From Haoranjiania flava (GTDB taxonomy: Bacteria > Bacteroidota > Bacteroidia > Chitinophagales > Chitinophagaceae): a stretch of 64,000 bases of DNA. Under the pieces are notes generated by a model. It was not told the DNA's origin and did not search any database. It saw only the letters and a list, made by a program, of their open reading frames with translations. Below are positions 24,543 through 33,356 of this stretch, in pieces. How positions within the stretch are numbered: the first letter of the stretch is position 1; every line of letters begins with the position of its first letter. The position numbers were made by a program, and so were the translations under genes. Where the stretch lies: contig NZ_JAOTPL010000004.1 in NCBI RefSeq assembly GCF_025631005.1, forward strand, positions 62,001 through 126,000, written 5' to 3'.

Positions 24543-24606
24543 AGAATTTAAGATGCTGAGAAATGAATACTATAACCAAATAGAAAATGCTTTAAAAAGC
24601 AATTAA
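24535..24606 (+). CDS. Possible 23-residue peptide overlapping DUF1016 stop
   Basis: An ATG-started frame overlaps the DUF1016 stop by 8 bp and encodes a charged helix (MNEEFKMLRNEYYNQ). The overlap is the usual geometry for translational coupling, but the peptide is too short to judge from sequence alone. Confidence 0.2.
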   Translation: MNEEFKMLRNEYYNQIENALKSN

Positions 24607-24720
24607 TCAGGCAAGTTTTCAGACCTTATATTATACTTGCAAGGAAACAAATTTATTGGCGCTCCAGGTGCTGTTGTTGGAAAAGAGAAAACAAGTTTGC
24701 GAACGCCGGATTCTTTTTTT

Positions 24721-25680
24721 TGCCGTGTCAGGTGTTTTCAGCTGACATCATACAATCTTGTTTCTTTGCGTGAACCTTTGCGGCCTTTGCGTGAAAAAAT
24801 TCGCAACATGCTTCTTTCGAATTTAGGGTGCGAGGTTTCTCCAAACAATACGATTCTTTGTAGAATCTACTTTTTTTGCGTGAACCTTTGAGTAAAATAG
24901 AAATTGTTCTTTTTGCCATTGCCGCAAAAAGAACCAAAAAGGTCTAGCCTGCCTGAAGGTGAGCTGCGCACATGGCTCTGCCCCGGAAGCAATTTGCACT
25001 TCAGGAACAATTGCTTCGCCGCAATCACTTTGAAATTCATAACATTTTTCGGGCGAATCAATCACCTTCCGTGCATTGCTTCCTGTCACTGACAGGCAGG
25101 CGTTAAGTGCAGGCAGTCCTTTTTGCCGTGTCAGGTGTTTTCAGCTGACATCATACAATCTTGTTTCTTTGCGTGAACCTTTGCGGCCTCTGCGTGAAAA
25201 ATTCGCAACATGCTTCTTTCAAGTGTAGAGTGAGAGGCTTCTCCACAAAATACGATTCTTTATAGAATCTACTTTTTTTGCGTGAACCTTTGAGTAAAAT
25301 AGAAATTGTTCTTTTTGCCATTGCCGCAAAAAGAACCAAAAGGTCTAGCCTGCCTGAAGGTGAGCTGCGCACATGGCTCTGCCCCGGAAGCAATTTGCAC
25401 TTCAGGAACAATTGCTTCGCCGCAATCACTTTGAAATTCATAACATTTTTCGGGCGAATCAATCACCTTCCGTGCATTGCTTCCTGTTACTGACAGGCAG
25501 GCGTTAAGTGCAGGCAGTCCTTTTTGCCGTGTCAGGTGTTTCTCACTGACATCCTGGATTCTTTTTTCTTTGCGTGAACCTTTGCGGCCTTTGCGTGAAA
25601 GAATTCGCAACATGATTCTTTCGAATGTAGGATGCGAGGTTTCTCCAAACAATACGATTCTTTTTTGTCTACATTTGCTC
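24721..25680. repeat. ~402-bp direct tandem repeat, 2.4 copies
   Basis: Units begin at 24721, 25124 and 25525 (periods 403 and 401). The third stops after about 155 bp. Copies 1 and 2 are nearly identical, so duplication is recent. The unit contains CTTTGCGTGAACCTTTGCGG twice-over type motifs and a GC-rich segment with TGCCTGAAGGTGAGCTG. A diverged copy of that segment lies at 30915-31020. No coding function: the frames inside are the same shadow frame repeated. Confidence 0.85.
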
Positions 25681-25693
25681 TGAAAATTTATTA

Positions 25694-25967
25694 GCAAATA
25701 GCCATAAGCCAAGTTGCATACCAACCGCGAATGAATAAAGGCTATTCCATGCGACCATTAAAAACAGCCGCAAAGCGGCACACTAAATATATATATACAT
25801 GAAATAGCCATAAGCCAAGTTACATGCCAACCGCGAATGAATAAAAGGCTATTCCATGTGACCATAAAGAAAAATAAAATATACACACATGAAATAACCA
25901 TAAAGATTAGGAATCTATACCAACCGGGAATGATAATAAAGAATTAAGGTTTTGGTTATTCCGTGTG
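25694..25967 (+). promoter_or_regulatory. Three tandem structured leader elements before cinA
   Basis: Copies lie at 25694-25752, 25797-25860 and 25886-25967, the same family as before rlmH. Copies 1 and 2 are the short type (AATAGCC/GGCTATT, ACATG/CATGT). Copy 3 is the long type (AATAACC/GGTTATT, CACATG/CGTGTG, inner hairpin AGATT-AGG-AATCT). All keep CCAACCGnGAATGA. The final helix strand ends 28 nt before the cinA ATG. The order short-short-long differs from short-long-short before rlmH, so the arrays were assembled separately. Copies 2 and 3 start with ATG AAA TAG and ATG AAA TAA. Confidence 0.65.
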
Positions 25968-25995
25968 GCAAACAGAAAAAATTAAATATTAACAC

Positions 25996-27246
25996 ATGAA
26001 AAATAAAATATACGCCTCCATCATTACTATAGGAGATGAATTGCTGATTGGCCAGGTGATTGACACAAACAGCGCTTTTATTGCTGCGCAGCTCAACAAA
26101 ATAGGTGTGTGGATGCGGCACCGCGTTGCGGTAGGTGACCAATGGGATGATATTTGGGAAGCATTGGACGACTCTGCACGTGTCTCTGATATTATTCTTA
26201 TCACAGGAGGCCTGGGGCCTACTGCCGACGATATTACAAAGCCATTGCTGAATAGCTACTTTGGCGGAAAGATGGTTGTGGACGAACAAACTTTGCAACA
26301 TGTAAAAAATATTTTTCAATCAACTAACCGTCCTTTACTGGAATCTAATTACAAACAGGCGGAAGTGCCGGATGTCTGCAAAGTAATACCCAATAAAAAC
26401 GGCACTGCACCCGGTATGCTATTTGAAAAAAACGGGAAAATATTTGTAAGCATGCCCGGCGTTCCGCATGAGATGCAGGCTATCATGCAGGAATATGTAA
26501 TTCCACTTATTAGGGAAAAATATGAGTTGCCAGTAATTTTTCATAAAACACTCACTACATTGGGAATCGGCGAGAGTTTTTTATCAGAAAGATTAAAAGA
26601 TTTTGAAGCTGCTTTGCCTGGTAACATTAAGCTTGCCTATCTGCCGAATGTGCGCTCTGTGCGGCTGCGGCTGACAGCTACAGGTGAAGATGCTGCCGAA
26701 ACTCAATGCCTTTTAGATACCCAGTTTGAAAACCTCAGGCATACAATTGAAGATGTAGTGGTAACCCTGGATGATAAAACCCTTGACCAGACCATAGCCG
26801 AACTTTTAAAACAAAGAAAAAAAACGCTCTCAACCGCTGAAAGCTGCACGGGCGGTGCACTTGCGGCTATGTTTACAGAAAATGCGGGTGCAAGCCAGTT
26901 CTTTTCAGGCAGCGTTGTATGCTATTCCAACGACATAAAGAAACAGGTTTTGCATATCAGCCCGGAAGATATCGCAACCTATGGCGTTGTGAGTAAAGAG
27001 GTTGCCACGCAAATGGCTGCAAATGTACGTGAGCTCATGCAGACCGATTACACGATCGCTACTACAGGTATTTTAGGGCCGGATGGAATTGAAGGCAAGC
27101 GTGTAGGTACGGTGTGGATAGCTGTAGCCAATAATAAAAAAGTGATGGCAGAGGAATTTAGTTTTCAGTACAACAGGCAACGCAACAAAGAAGCTGCTAT
27201 AAAATTCGGGCTCAATATGCTGCGCAAGCTTATCCTGGAAGATTAG
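25996..27246 (+). CDS. cinA: CinA-family protein (nicotinamide-nucleotide amidase)
   Basis: A 416-residue two-domain CinA. The N-terminal molybdopterin-binding-like domain has GDELLIGQVIDTNS (about 13-26) and GGLGPTADDIT (~75). The C-terminal amidohydrolase domain, about 255-416, has TAESCTGGALAAMF and SGSVVCYSNDIKK. The family deamidates NMN to NaMN in pyridine-nucleotide recycling, and the N-terminal domain hydrolyses ADP-ribose in some members. The name does not show competence. It follows the tandem structured leader and overlaps the convergent permease gene by 4 bp. Confidence 0.94.
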   Translation: MKNKIYASIITIGDELLIGQVIDTNSAFIAAQLNKIGVWMRHRVAVGDQWDDIWEALDDSARVSDIILITGGLGPTADDITKPLLNSYFGGKMVVDEQTLQHVKNIFQSTNRPLLESNYKQAEVPDVCKVIPNKNGTAPGMLFEKNGKIFVSMPGVPHEMQAIMQEYVIPLIREKYELPVIFHKTLTTLGIGESFLSERLKDFEAALPGNIKLAYLPNVRSVRLRLTATGEDAAETQCLLDTQFENLRHTIEDVVVTLDDKTLDQTIAELLKQRKKTLSTAESCTGGALAAMFTENAGASQFFSGSVVCYSNDIKKQVLHISPEDIATYGVVSKEVATQMAANVRELMQTDYTIATTGILGPDGIEGKRVGTVWIAVANNKKVMAEEFSFQYNRQRNKEAAIKFGLNMLRKLILED

Positions 27247-28463
27247 CTTTTTAAACTGAAGAATTTAGTGGCTGCCTTTCTAGCAGGTACCCACGATGCT
27301 AAAACGGCTACAACAAAAACAGTGGCACCCACCAGCAGGAAATCAAAAATATTTATTTTCACAGGATAGTAATCTACGAGAAAAGATCCGCCGGTAAGTT
27401 TGACCGGTTTATAAACGATCTGTATCAGGCATACTATAAATGCAACTATCATCCCCAGACCGCCACCGATAATGGCCAGTAAAAACCCTTCTGAAAGGAA
27501 AATATTTTGTACCAGCTTATCATTGGCGCCAAGCGCTTTCAGGATGGCAATATCTTTCCGTTTTTCCAGTACCAGCATCGTAAGTGCGCCTATCATGTTA
27601 AAAGCGGCAATCACCAGTATTAGCGAGAGGATTATGTAAATAATCCATTTTTCCATTTGCATCACACTGTACAGGCTCTGGTTCTGCTCATACCTTGTCT
27701 GTAGTTTAAAGCTGTTGCCCAACACTGCACTCAGTTCTTTTTTTACTTTGTCTGCGTTGACGCCGGGTTTCAGTTTTACATCAATATTACTGTAAACATT
27801 TTCCGGCAGATCCAACATGTACCTGACAAATCCGATGTTTGTAAAAGCATATTTATTGTCAAACTCTTCCTGTATTCTGAATGTGGCTGAATGCCTGATG
27901 TTAAAGGAATTCATGGCAGTCTGCAGATCTGTAAAGCTTGATGCATTTCTGTTAGGTAAATAAATGGTCAGCGGATGTTCCATGTTGACATAAGACTGAA
28001 TGGAGTTTTCTATGCCCCCTCCCAGAACAATGGCAGGCGTATCTACTGTACCCAGATCAAAATTACCTGCGGCATCCAGGTGGTTTTTTACACCGGAAAG
28101 ATGGTTGTAATTGCTGTCTACGCCTTTTATAAGCACAATTGTCTGTATCTCACCATTTACCAATACCGCTTTTTCTTCCAGTAACAAGCTTGTTTTATCC
28201 ACAAGTTTATTTTGCCTGATTGCAGCGAGTTGTGCGGGTGTAATCTCCATAAACTTTCCCTGTGCAGGCATTACTTTTACATCAGAATAAAAATCACCGT
28301 ACATAGATTTGATCAGTCCTTCAAAGCCATTGAATGCACTGAGTACAATAATCAGCGCGGCTGTGCCCACCATGATGGCAATAATACTGATCCACGAAAT
28401 AATATTAATTACGTTGGTTGATTTCTTAGACCTGAAATAGCGCCATGCAAATAAAAAGTTCAT
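27243..28463 (-). CDS. LolC/E-like ABC transporter permease (FtsX fold)
   Basis: A 406-residue inner-membrane permease of the FtsX/LolE type. The N-terminal F-A-W-R-Y-F-R-S-K-K-S-T-N-V-I-N-I-I-S is the family opening, with the first membrane segment at about 25-47. A large periplasmic domain follows (to about 265), then three membrane segments around 275, 320 and 380, including LEKRKDIAILKALGA. In Bacteroidota these proteins act in lipoprotein release to the outer membrane. The partner LolD ATPase is not adjacent. It is in line with rbfA, 27 bp downstream of it. Confidence 0.88.
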   Translation of the reverse strand: MNFLFAWRYFRSKKSTNVINIISWISIIAIMVGTAALIIVLSAFNGFEGLIKSMYGDFYSDVKVMPAQGKFMEITPAQLAAIRQNKLVDKTSLLLEEKAVLVNGEIQTIVLIKGVDSNYNHLSGVKNHLDAAGNFDLGTVDTPAIVLGGGIENSIQSYVNMEHPLTIYLPNRNASSFTDLQTAMNSFNIRHSATFRIQEEFDNKYAFTNIGFVRYMLDLPENVYSNIDVKLKPGVNADKVKKELSAVLGNSFKLQTRYEQNQSLYSVMQMEKWIIYIILSLILVIAAFNMIGALTMLVLEKRKDIAILKALGANDKLVQNIFLSEGFLLAIIGGGLGMIVAFIVCLIQIVYKPVKLTGGSFLVDYYPVKINIFDFLLVGATVFVVAVLASWVPARKAATKFFSLKS

Positions 28464-28490
28464 ATTGTGTGCTGCCGGGAAGCAGAAGTA

Positions 28491-28862
28491 TTACGCTTCG
28501 TTATTGTCTTCTTCTTTTTTTATTTTATCGAAAACTTCTTCCATTTTAAATACGTAGTCAAGGGTATCGTCTTCGTAGAATTTCAATACCGGCATTCTTC
28601 GGAGTTGGTTTTTTACTTTTACAGCCAGCTCTTTTTTTATTTCCCATTCTTTTTGCTGAATGGTTTTTAACGCCTGTTGCTTATCTTCTATCTGGAAGAA
28701 ACTCAGGTATACTCTTGATTCCAGCAGGTCAGGCGTAATTTTTACGGAAGATATAGATACCATGCCGCCATGGATCATGTTGATGCCCAGGTGACGGAAA
28801 ATATCATTCAATTCCTGTTGAACTACACCTGCTACCTGCTTTTGACGTTTTCCTTCTACCAT
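28491..28862 (-). CDS. rbfA: 30S ribosome-binding factor A
   Basis: A 123-residue RbfA, a KH-fold factor that helps mature 16S rRNA and the 30S subunit, notably in the cold. MVEGKRQKQVAGVVQQELN, VKITPDLLESRVYLSFF and LRRMPVLKFYEDDTLD are the recognised segments. The acidic C-terminus is short. It precedes the LolC/E-like permease on the minus strand and is divergent from the MsbA-like exporter. Confidence 0.95.
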   Translation of the reverse strand: MVEGKRQKQVAGVVQQELNDIFRHLGINMIHGGMVSISSVKITPDLLESRVYLSFFQIEDKQQALKTIQQKEWEIKKELAVKVKNQLRRMPVLKFYEDDTLDYVFKMEEVFDKIKKEEDNNEA

Positions 28863-28909
28863 AATTTTGAGTATTTTGTAAAATGTAAAAATAATGATTA
28901 TGATTGAAT

Positions 28910-28917
28910 TATCTTTG
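28910..28917 (+). promoter_or_regulatory. -7 box for MsbA-like exporter gene
   Basis: TATCTTTG (TAnnTTTG) lies 23 bp before the ATG at 28941 in the spacer divergent from rbfA. Confidence 0.45.
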
Positions 28918-28940
28918 CCGCAAATGTTTAATTTAGTTTG

Positions 28941-30752
28941 ATGAAGAAATATTCGAGAGTTTTTTATTATCTGAGCAGGTACAAAGGAAAAATAGTTCTT
29001 TATTTTGTTTTTACTGTATTATCCATCATTTTTGCGCTTGCCAGTTTTGGAATGCTCAAGCCATTCTTTGACCTGATTTTTTTAGAAAAATCAGATATCT
29101 TCAGCAAGCCTGCAGATTTCCGACTGCTCGATGATCTGCGCTTGTTTGCTTTGCAGAAAATAAAAAGCTATTCCAATATACAACTGCTGGGCATCATCTG
29201 CATCATACTGGTGATTGCTATTTTCCTGAAAAATCTATTCCTGTATTTATCGGTTTACATATTAAACCCTATGAAAAACAGGATTGTGAATAATCTCCGC
29301 GCAGACCTGTACGATAAAATCCTGAACCTGCCTATCGGCTATTTTACCCAGAAGCGTAAAGGCGACCTGATCAGCCGTGTAACCAACGATGTGAATGAAG
29401 TGGAAGCTTCTGTAGTAGGCGCGCTGGAAGGCTGGGTAAGAGACCCGTTGACAATTATCCTTACTTTTTCATTCCTGGTATACCTGAGCCCGCAGCTTAC
29501 GCTAGCCATTGTTATTGCCATTCCCTTCATTGGCTTTATTCTTGGCCGCATATCCAAGTCTTTAAAGAAAAGTTCTAATGAAGCGGCCATCAAACATGGG
29601 GAATCTCTATCTGTGCTGGATGAAACGCTTAACGGATTGCGGGTGATCAAAGCATTTAACGTAGAAAATATTCTAAGGGGAAAATTCCATGCTATCAATG
29701 ATGAACTGCTTGCGGCACGCAATAAGATCTCCCGCCGGCGCGACCTGGCATCGCCTGTTTCAGAGTTTATGGGCGTGATGGTGTTTGTGGGCATTCTGTG
29801 GTTTGGCGGCAGGCTGATTATCGGCCGTGAGATAGACCTGGATGCTTCTACTTTCTTTACCTACCTTGCCGTTTTTTACAACGTTATCAATCCCATCAAA
29901 ACCCTGAGCACCTCTTTCAGCAACCTCAACAAAGGCTCGGCAGCTATTATGCGCATCGAAGAGGTATTGCGCACGCCTGTGACGGTGGATGATAATATAA
30001 ACGGAAAGGTGCTTACAGGTTTTAATGATAAAATTGAATTCAGAAATGTTGATTTTGCTTACGATGAATTTACCATCCTGAAAAATATCAACCTCACGAT
30101 AGAAAAAGGCAAAACAGTGGCGCTTGTAGGGTCTTCGGGCGCCGGCAAGTCTACGCTGGCAGACCTGGTGCCCCGTTTTCATGATGTTACCGGTGGAGAG
30201 GTGTTGATAGACGGCGTGAACATTAAAGATTATTCCCTGCATTCTGTCAGAAGGCTCATGAGCATTGTGACACAGGAGCCTATACTTTTTAATGATACGA
30301 TTGCTAATAATATTGCACTTGGCCTGGAGAACCCTTCACAGGAAGCCATTGTGCAGGCCGCAAAAATTGCCAATGCCCATAATTTTATCATCAAAAAGGA
30401 AGATCAGTACAATGCTAATATCGGCGACCGCGGCAGCAAGCTCAGCGGTGGTGAAAAGCAAAGATTAACCATTGCACGCGCTGTGATTAAAAACCCGCCC
30501 ATACTGATTCTCGACGAAGCTACTTCTTCGTTGGATACAGAAAGCGAAAAGCTGGTACAGGACGCTATCAACAACATGATGCAAAACAGGACTTCCATAG
30601 TTATTGCACACAGGTTAAGCACTATCCGCAACGCGGATGAAATCGTAGTTCTTGATAAGGGAATGATCGTAGAACGCGGCAACCATGATGAACTTATCAG
30701 GATTGAAAACGGCAGGTATAAACGCCTGGTGGAGTTGCAGGAGCTGAAATAA
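28941..30752 (+). CDS. MsbA-like ABC exporter (fused permease and ATPase)
   Basis: A 603-residue ABC half-transporter with six membrane segments (about 15-325) followed by the ATPase domain. Walker A is GSSGAGKST, the signature is LSGGEKQR and Walker B is ILILDEATSSLD, with the switch His in IVIAHRLS. This architecture is that of lipid A/lipid exporters of the MsbA type, which dimerise. The ATG at 28941 follows a TTG one codon earlier. Substrate assignment to lipid A is plausible but cannot be proved from sequence. Confidence 0.92.
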   Translation: MKKYSRVFYYLSRYKGKIVLYFVFTVLSIIFALASFGMLKPFFDLIFLEKSDIFSKPADFRLLDDLRLFALQKIKSYSNIQLLGIICIILVIAIFLKNLFLYLSVYILNPMKNRIVNNLRADLYDKILNLPIGYFTQKRKGDLISRVTNDVNEVEASVVGALEGWVRDPLTIILTFSFLVYLSPQLTLAIVIAIPFIGFILGRISKSLKKSSNEAAIKHGESLSVLDETLNGLRVIKAFNVENILRGKFHAINDELLAARNKISRRRDLASPVSEFMGVMVFVGILWFGGRLIIGREIDLDASTFFTYLAVFYNVINPIKTLSTSFSNLNKGSAAIMRIEEVLRTPVTVDDNINGKVLTGFNDKIEFRNVDFAYDEFTILKNINLTIEKGKTVALVGSSGAGKSTLADLVPRFHDVTGGEVLIDGVNIKDYSLHSVRRLMSIVTQEPILFNDTIANNIALGLENPSQEAIVQAAKIANAHNFIIKKEDQYNANIGDRGSKLSGGEKQRLTIARAVIKNPPILILDEATSSLDTESEKLVQDAINNMMQNRTSIVIAHRLSTIRNADEIVVLDKGMIVERGNHDELIRIENGRYKRLVELQELK

Positions 30753-30791
30753 TTTATTTTGAGCAGTAAGACGTGTGACAGTTAAATATTT

Positions 30792-31020
30792 GAGATTGCT
30801 TCGCTCCGTCCGATGGACTTCGGAACTGTCGGAGTACGGCGCTCGCAAAGACGAACTCGGAAGGTGCTTCATCGGGAAAAACGTAGCGTAGTTTTAGAAG
30901 CCATTTATTTATATCCTTTTTGCCATTGCCACAAGAATCAAAAAAGCCTAACCCGCCTGAAGGTGACCCGCGCGCATTGGCCCTGACCCGTAAGCATTTT
31001 TCACTTCAGGAGCAAAATCT
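30792..31020. repeat. Dispersed intergenic repeats after the exporter gene
   Basis: Two repeat families lie here. The element at 30792-30905 starts GAGATTGCTTCGCTCC, continues GGAGTAC...GCTCGCAA and ends near TAGTTTTAGAAG. It recurs at 38794-38910 and 46148-46260. The segment at 30915-31020 (CTTTTTGCCATTGCC, CCTGAAGGTGA) is a diverged piece of the 402-bp unit at 24.7-25.7 kb. The rest of 31021-31337 shows no gene. A -7-like TATATTTA precedes the next gene. Confidence 0.7.
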
Positions 31021-31337
31021 ATACACTGCCAGCCTGGCATTAGGCGCGGTAAGTGTTTGTTACAGAATCTTATTGGGAGATGCATTTGCCCTACAGGTGT
31101 TATTGGCTTCGTAGAATGTTGTTTTCTTGGCGAAAATCTTGGGGGGACTTCCTCACAAGACATGTTGCTTACGTTTTGTTTCTATAAATCACTTATTACG
31201 CGTGTCACCCGAATCTATGATAATTTCTTAACCAATTAACAATTTGTTATTATTATAATTATATATGTGGAAAAAATAAATCATGTACGTTGTATAATTA
31301 TACTTTTTGATTCTATATTTACAGCGAAACATTCGTT

Positions 31338-32276
31338 ATGCAATTCAAAAAAATCCTATTTGTCCTATTAATTGTTGCGATAACCAATTATTTCTGCGCT
31401 AAAGACAGGTTTGAAAAAGAAAACTTAGATACAACATCCACAAGCGAGGTTAATATAAATATAGCTTCGGAAGGGAAGTATCCTGATGCAGACGTAGTGT
31501 ATTTAAACGGCAATCTTCAATCAACTACTAAAGACAAAGCCAAGTACTACCTCAAGAAACAGTTGCTAGGCAGGCAGTTGGTTCCTAATGACGCTGTAAC
31601 TTATGATTACTGGAAAGACAAACAGTATTTCAAAAACACACCTATTATTAATTATATATATAATTATCATGATGTCAAAGACAATAAGCTTTACTTTTCA
31701 TCTAATGCCAGTGAGCTGGAAGGCTTTACCGATTATATCTTTCACGGACTGGCTATGTGGGTGCAGAAAAACGGTAAAATAAAGCTTCATGGGGGTTATT
31801 ATTACGGTAAACTGCATGGCAATTTTGCCTTAGGCGATGAGAGTGGTAATGTGGTAGAAAGATTTTGGTATACACACGGTAAAAAAGGAGCTGTTGTATT
31901 AAATAAAGAAGATTTTTACACTCCGGTTTTTGGTAAATGGGAGGCTGAATTAAAAAATGATGGTTACTATCGTAACACTCAGGTATATAATTTAAAGCCA
32001 GACGGAACTTTAGAGTTTTTTCAAAATAGTTATGTTAAAGTAAATAATAGCTGGGGGCTATGGACAAGCGAAACTGAGCCCCCGACCGGTTTGTGGAAAT
32101 ATATTAAAAATACTGATGATACTGGAACCCTTGAGTTTTATTATAACGGGCTACTTGCTATGAAGAGCAATCTAAAATTTTTGAATAAAAAGGAAATATT
32201 GTTGAAAAGCACTTATTTAGATAAACAATTCGATCAGAAAGATCTCGGTAAAGAGTTGAGGTTCCGGCTTCCTTAA
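31338..32276 (+). CDS. Hypothetical lipoprotein
   Basis: A 312-residue protein with a hydrophobic N-terminus ending N-Y-F-C (Cys20), a weak lipobox. The mature region is rich in Lys, Asn, Tyr and Trp. It contains paired Y/G-rich strands (GKIKLHGGYYYGKLHGNFAL, GTLEFYYNGLLAMKSN) that recall MORN-type repeats without a clean match. No enzyme motif is seen. It lies just upstream of the duplicated fibre loci but separated by a degraded region, so a link is unproven. Confidence 0.6.
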   Translation: MQFKKILFVLLIVAITNYFCAKDRFEKENLDTTSTSEVNINIASEGKYPDADVVYLNGNLQSTTKDKAKYYLKKQLLGRQLVPNDAVTYDYWKDKQYFKNTPIINYIYNYHDVKDNKLYFSSNASELEGFTDYIFHGLAMWVQKNGKIKLHGGYYYGKLHGNFALGDESGNVVERFWYTHGKKGAVVLNKEDFYTPVFGKWEAELKNDGYYRNTQVYNLKPDGTLEFFQNSYVKVNNSWGLWTSETEPPTGLWKYIKNTDDTGTLEFYYNGLLAMKSNLKFLNKKEILLKSTYLDKQFDQKDLGKELRFRLP

Positions 32277-32428
32277 TAAATGCTTAATGATTTTTAGATT
32301 TTTTTTCTTGCGCAAGTCGTTGCCTGTTTATACTGCGTGAAATGTGTAGTTTATTTTTTCGCTGTTCTCGTTGATTTGTAATTCCCTGTAACTTATGCAG
32401 GGTTGTATATAGGAGAAATAAAGCGAAA

Positions 32429-33340
32429 ACATCGCTCTTCGGGATTTGTAATCCCGAAGCCATATCGTGATTTGTAATCTCAAGATAGCTTATCCGGAGC
32501 TACATATGACACAGATCGGAACCATCATTGCCGAAAAAACTTTTGTCAACAAAAAACATAGTTTCTTCTTTGTTTTGAATAAAAAATACGGCTTTCAAAA
32601 CCTACTCCCATTAAAAAATCAAGGGAAACAATTGAAAAACTTAACATAGGTTATTAAATTTTACTATTCTAACAAAAAACTTTGCCATATAGTACATCCC
32701 ATTTAACTTCGCACCACCAAAAATAAAAGATGAATTGTATATAATTAAAAATACAAAGATTTAAGCTTCAGTTCTGAAATTAAAAAAAATTATAACATTT
32801 CTATTTTCTATTGTCCCGGTTATCACTTTCTCTCAGGTATAGGCCAAAACTGAAATAAATATTATAGTAGGGATTTTTCCGGTTAACCTCTCAGAGAATT
32901 GGTGACCAAAGAGTGGATATGATTTTTAAGAATAGCAATGATTTTACGAATGGCGTTTCTACATTGAAACAATCTCGCCTTTGAATATCTTCCGCAGTTA
33001 TTATCATTTGGTAGCAAGGGCGGCTTTGAAAAAGTTCAGATCTGGTAGTCATTTAACCTTCCCAGGTTCTGTAAATAAAAGTAAAAGTTGATAATACAGA
33101 TGTGAAGGGCAAAAGATGTAATACCAATTGTATAGAGTAACTACAAATAAACAATCAGCCTTATTACAAACGGTCATCCGCAATTATACAAAATATAAAC
33201 ATTAAATATTCTATATCTCCGGAAAAATCGCAGCAGCATATTTTACGAGCTGACCCCCGGGAACGTACTCGAATACAATAATTTATACAATTACATCACG
33301 ATAACAGGCATATAAAATAAAAAAAATGAAAAAACAAAAA
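32429..33340. repeat. Left copy of a segmental duplication
   Basis: From ACATCGCTCTTCGGGATTTG at 32429 onward the sequence matches 39467-40395. The match covers palindromes TTCGGGAT-TTGTA-ATCCCGAA (32438-32458) and GATTTGTAATC (32469), the CACCACCAAAAATAAAAGATG promoter-proximal stretch (split here as recognised), a pseudogene and the leader of the pilin gene. It marks the left edge of a ~7-kb duplicated locus. Bases 32277-32428 show nothing else. Confidence 0.8.
32730..33304 (+). pseudogene. Decayed pilin-like gene (relative of 39767-40345)
   Basis: The sequence aligns along its whole length with the intact gene at 39767. One A is lost directly after the ATG, shifting the frame. The GAG codon after the signal peptide has become a stop (CAGGTATAG), and several later indels occur, such as CTCGCCTTTGAATATC. 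It is clearly non-functional. The intact relative keeps a clean frame, so the copy-1 locus lost this subunit gene after duplication. Confidence 0.88.
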
Positions 33341-33356
33341 ATTAAAAAAAATTAAA

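Noticed and set aside
24637..25724. Several 60-150-codon frames on both strands
   Set aside because: They are the same shadow frames repeated in each 402-bp unit, with no start signals or protein-like pattern.
25996..27246. CinA as evidence of natural competence
   Set aside because: The family is widespread and acts in pyridine-nucleotide recycling; no com genes are seen.
32467..32649. 60-codon frame upstream of the pseudogene
   Set aside because: The duplicated counterpart near 39510-39620 stops after about 22 codons and does not conserve the frame.
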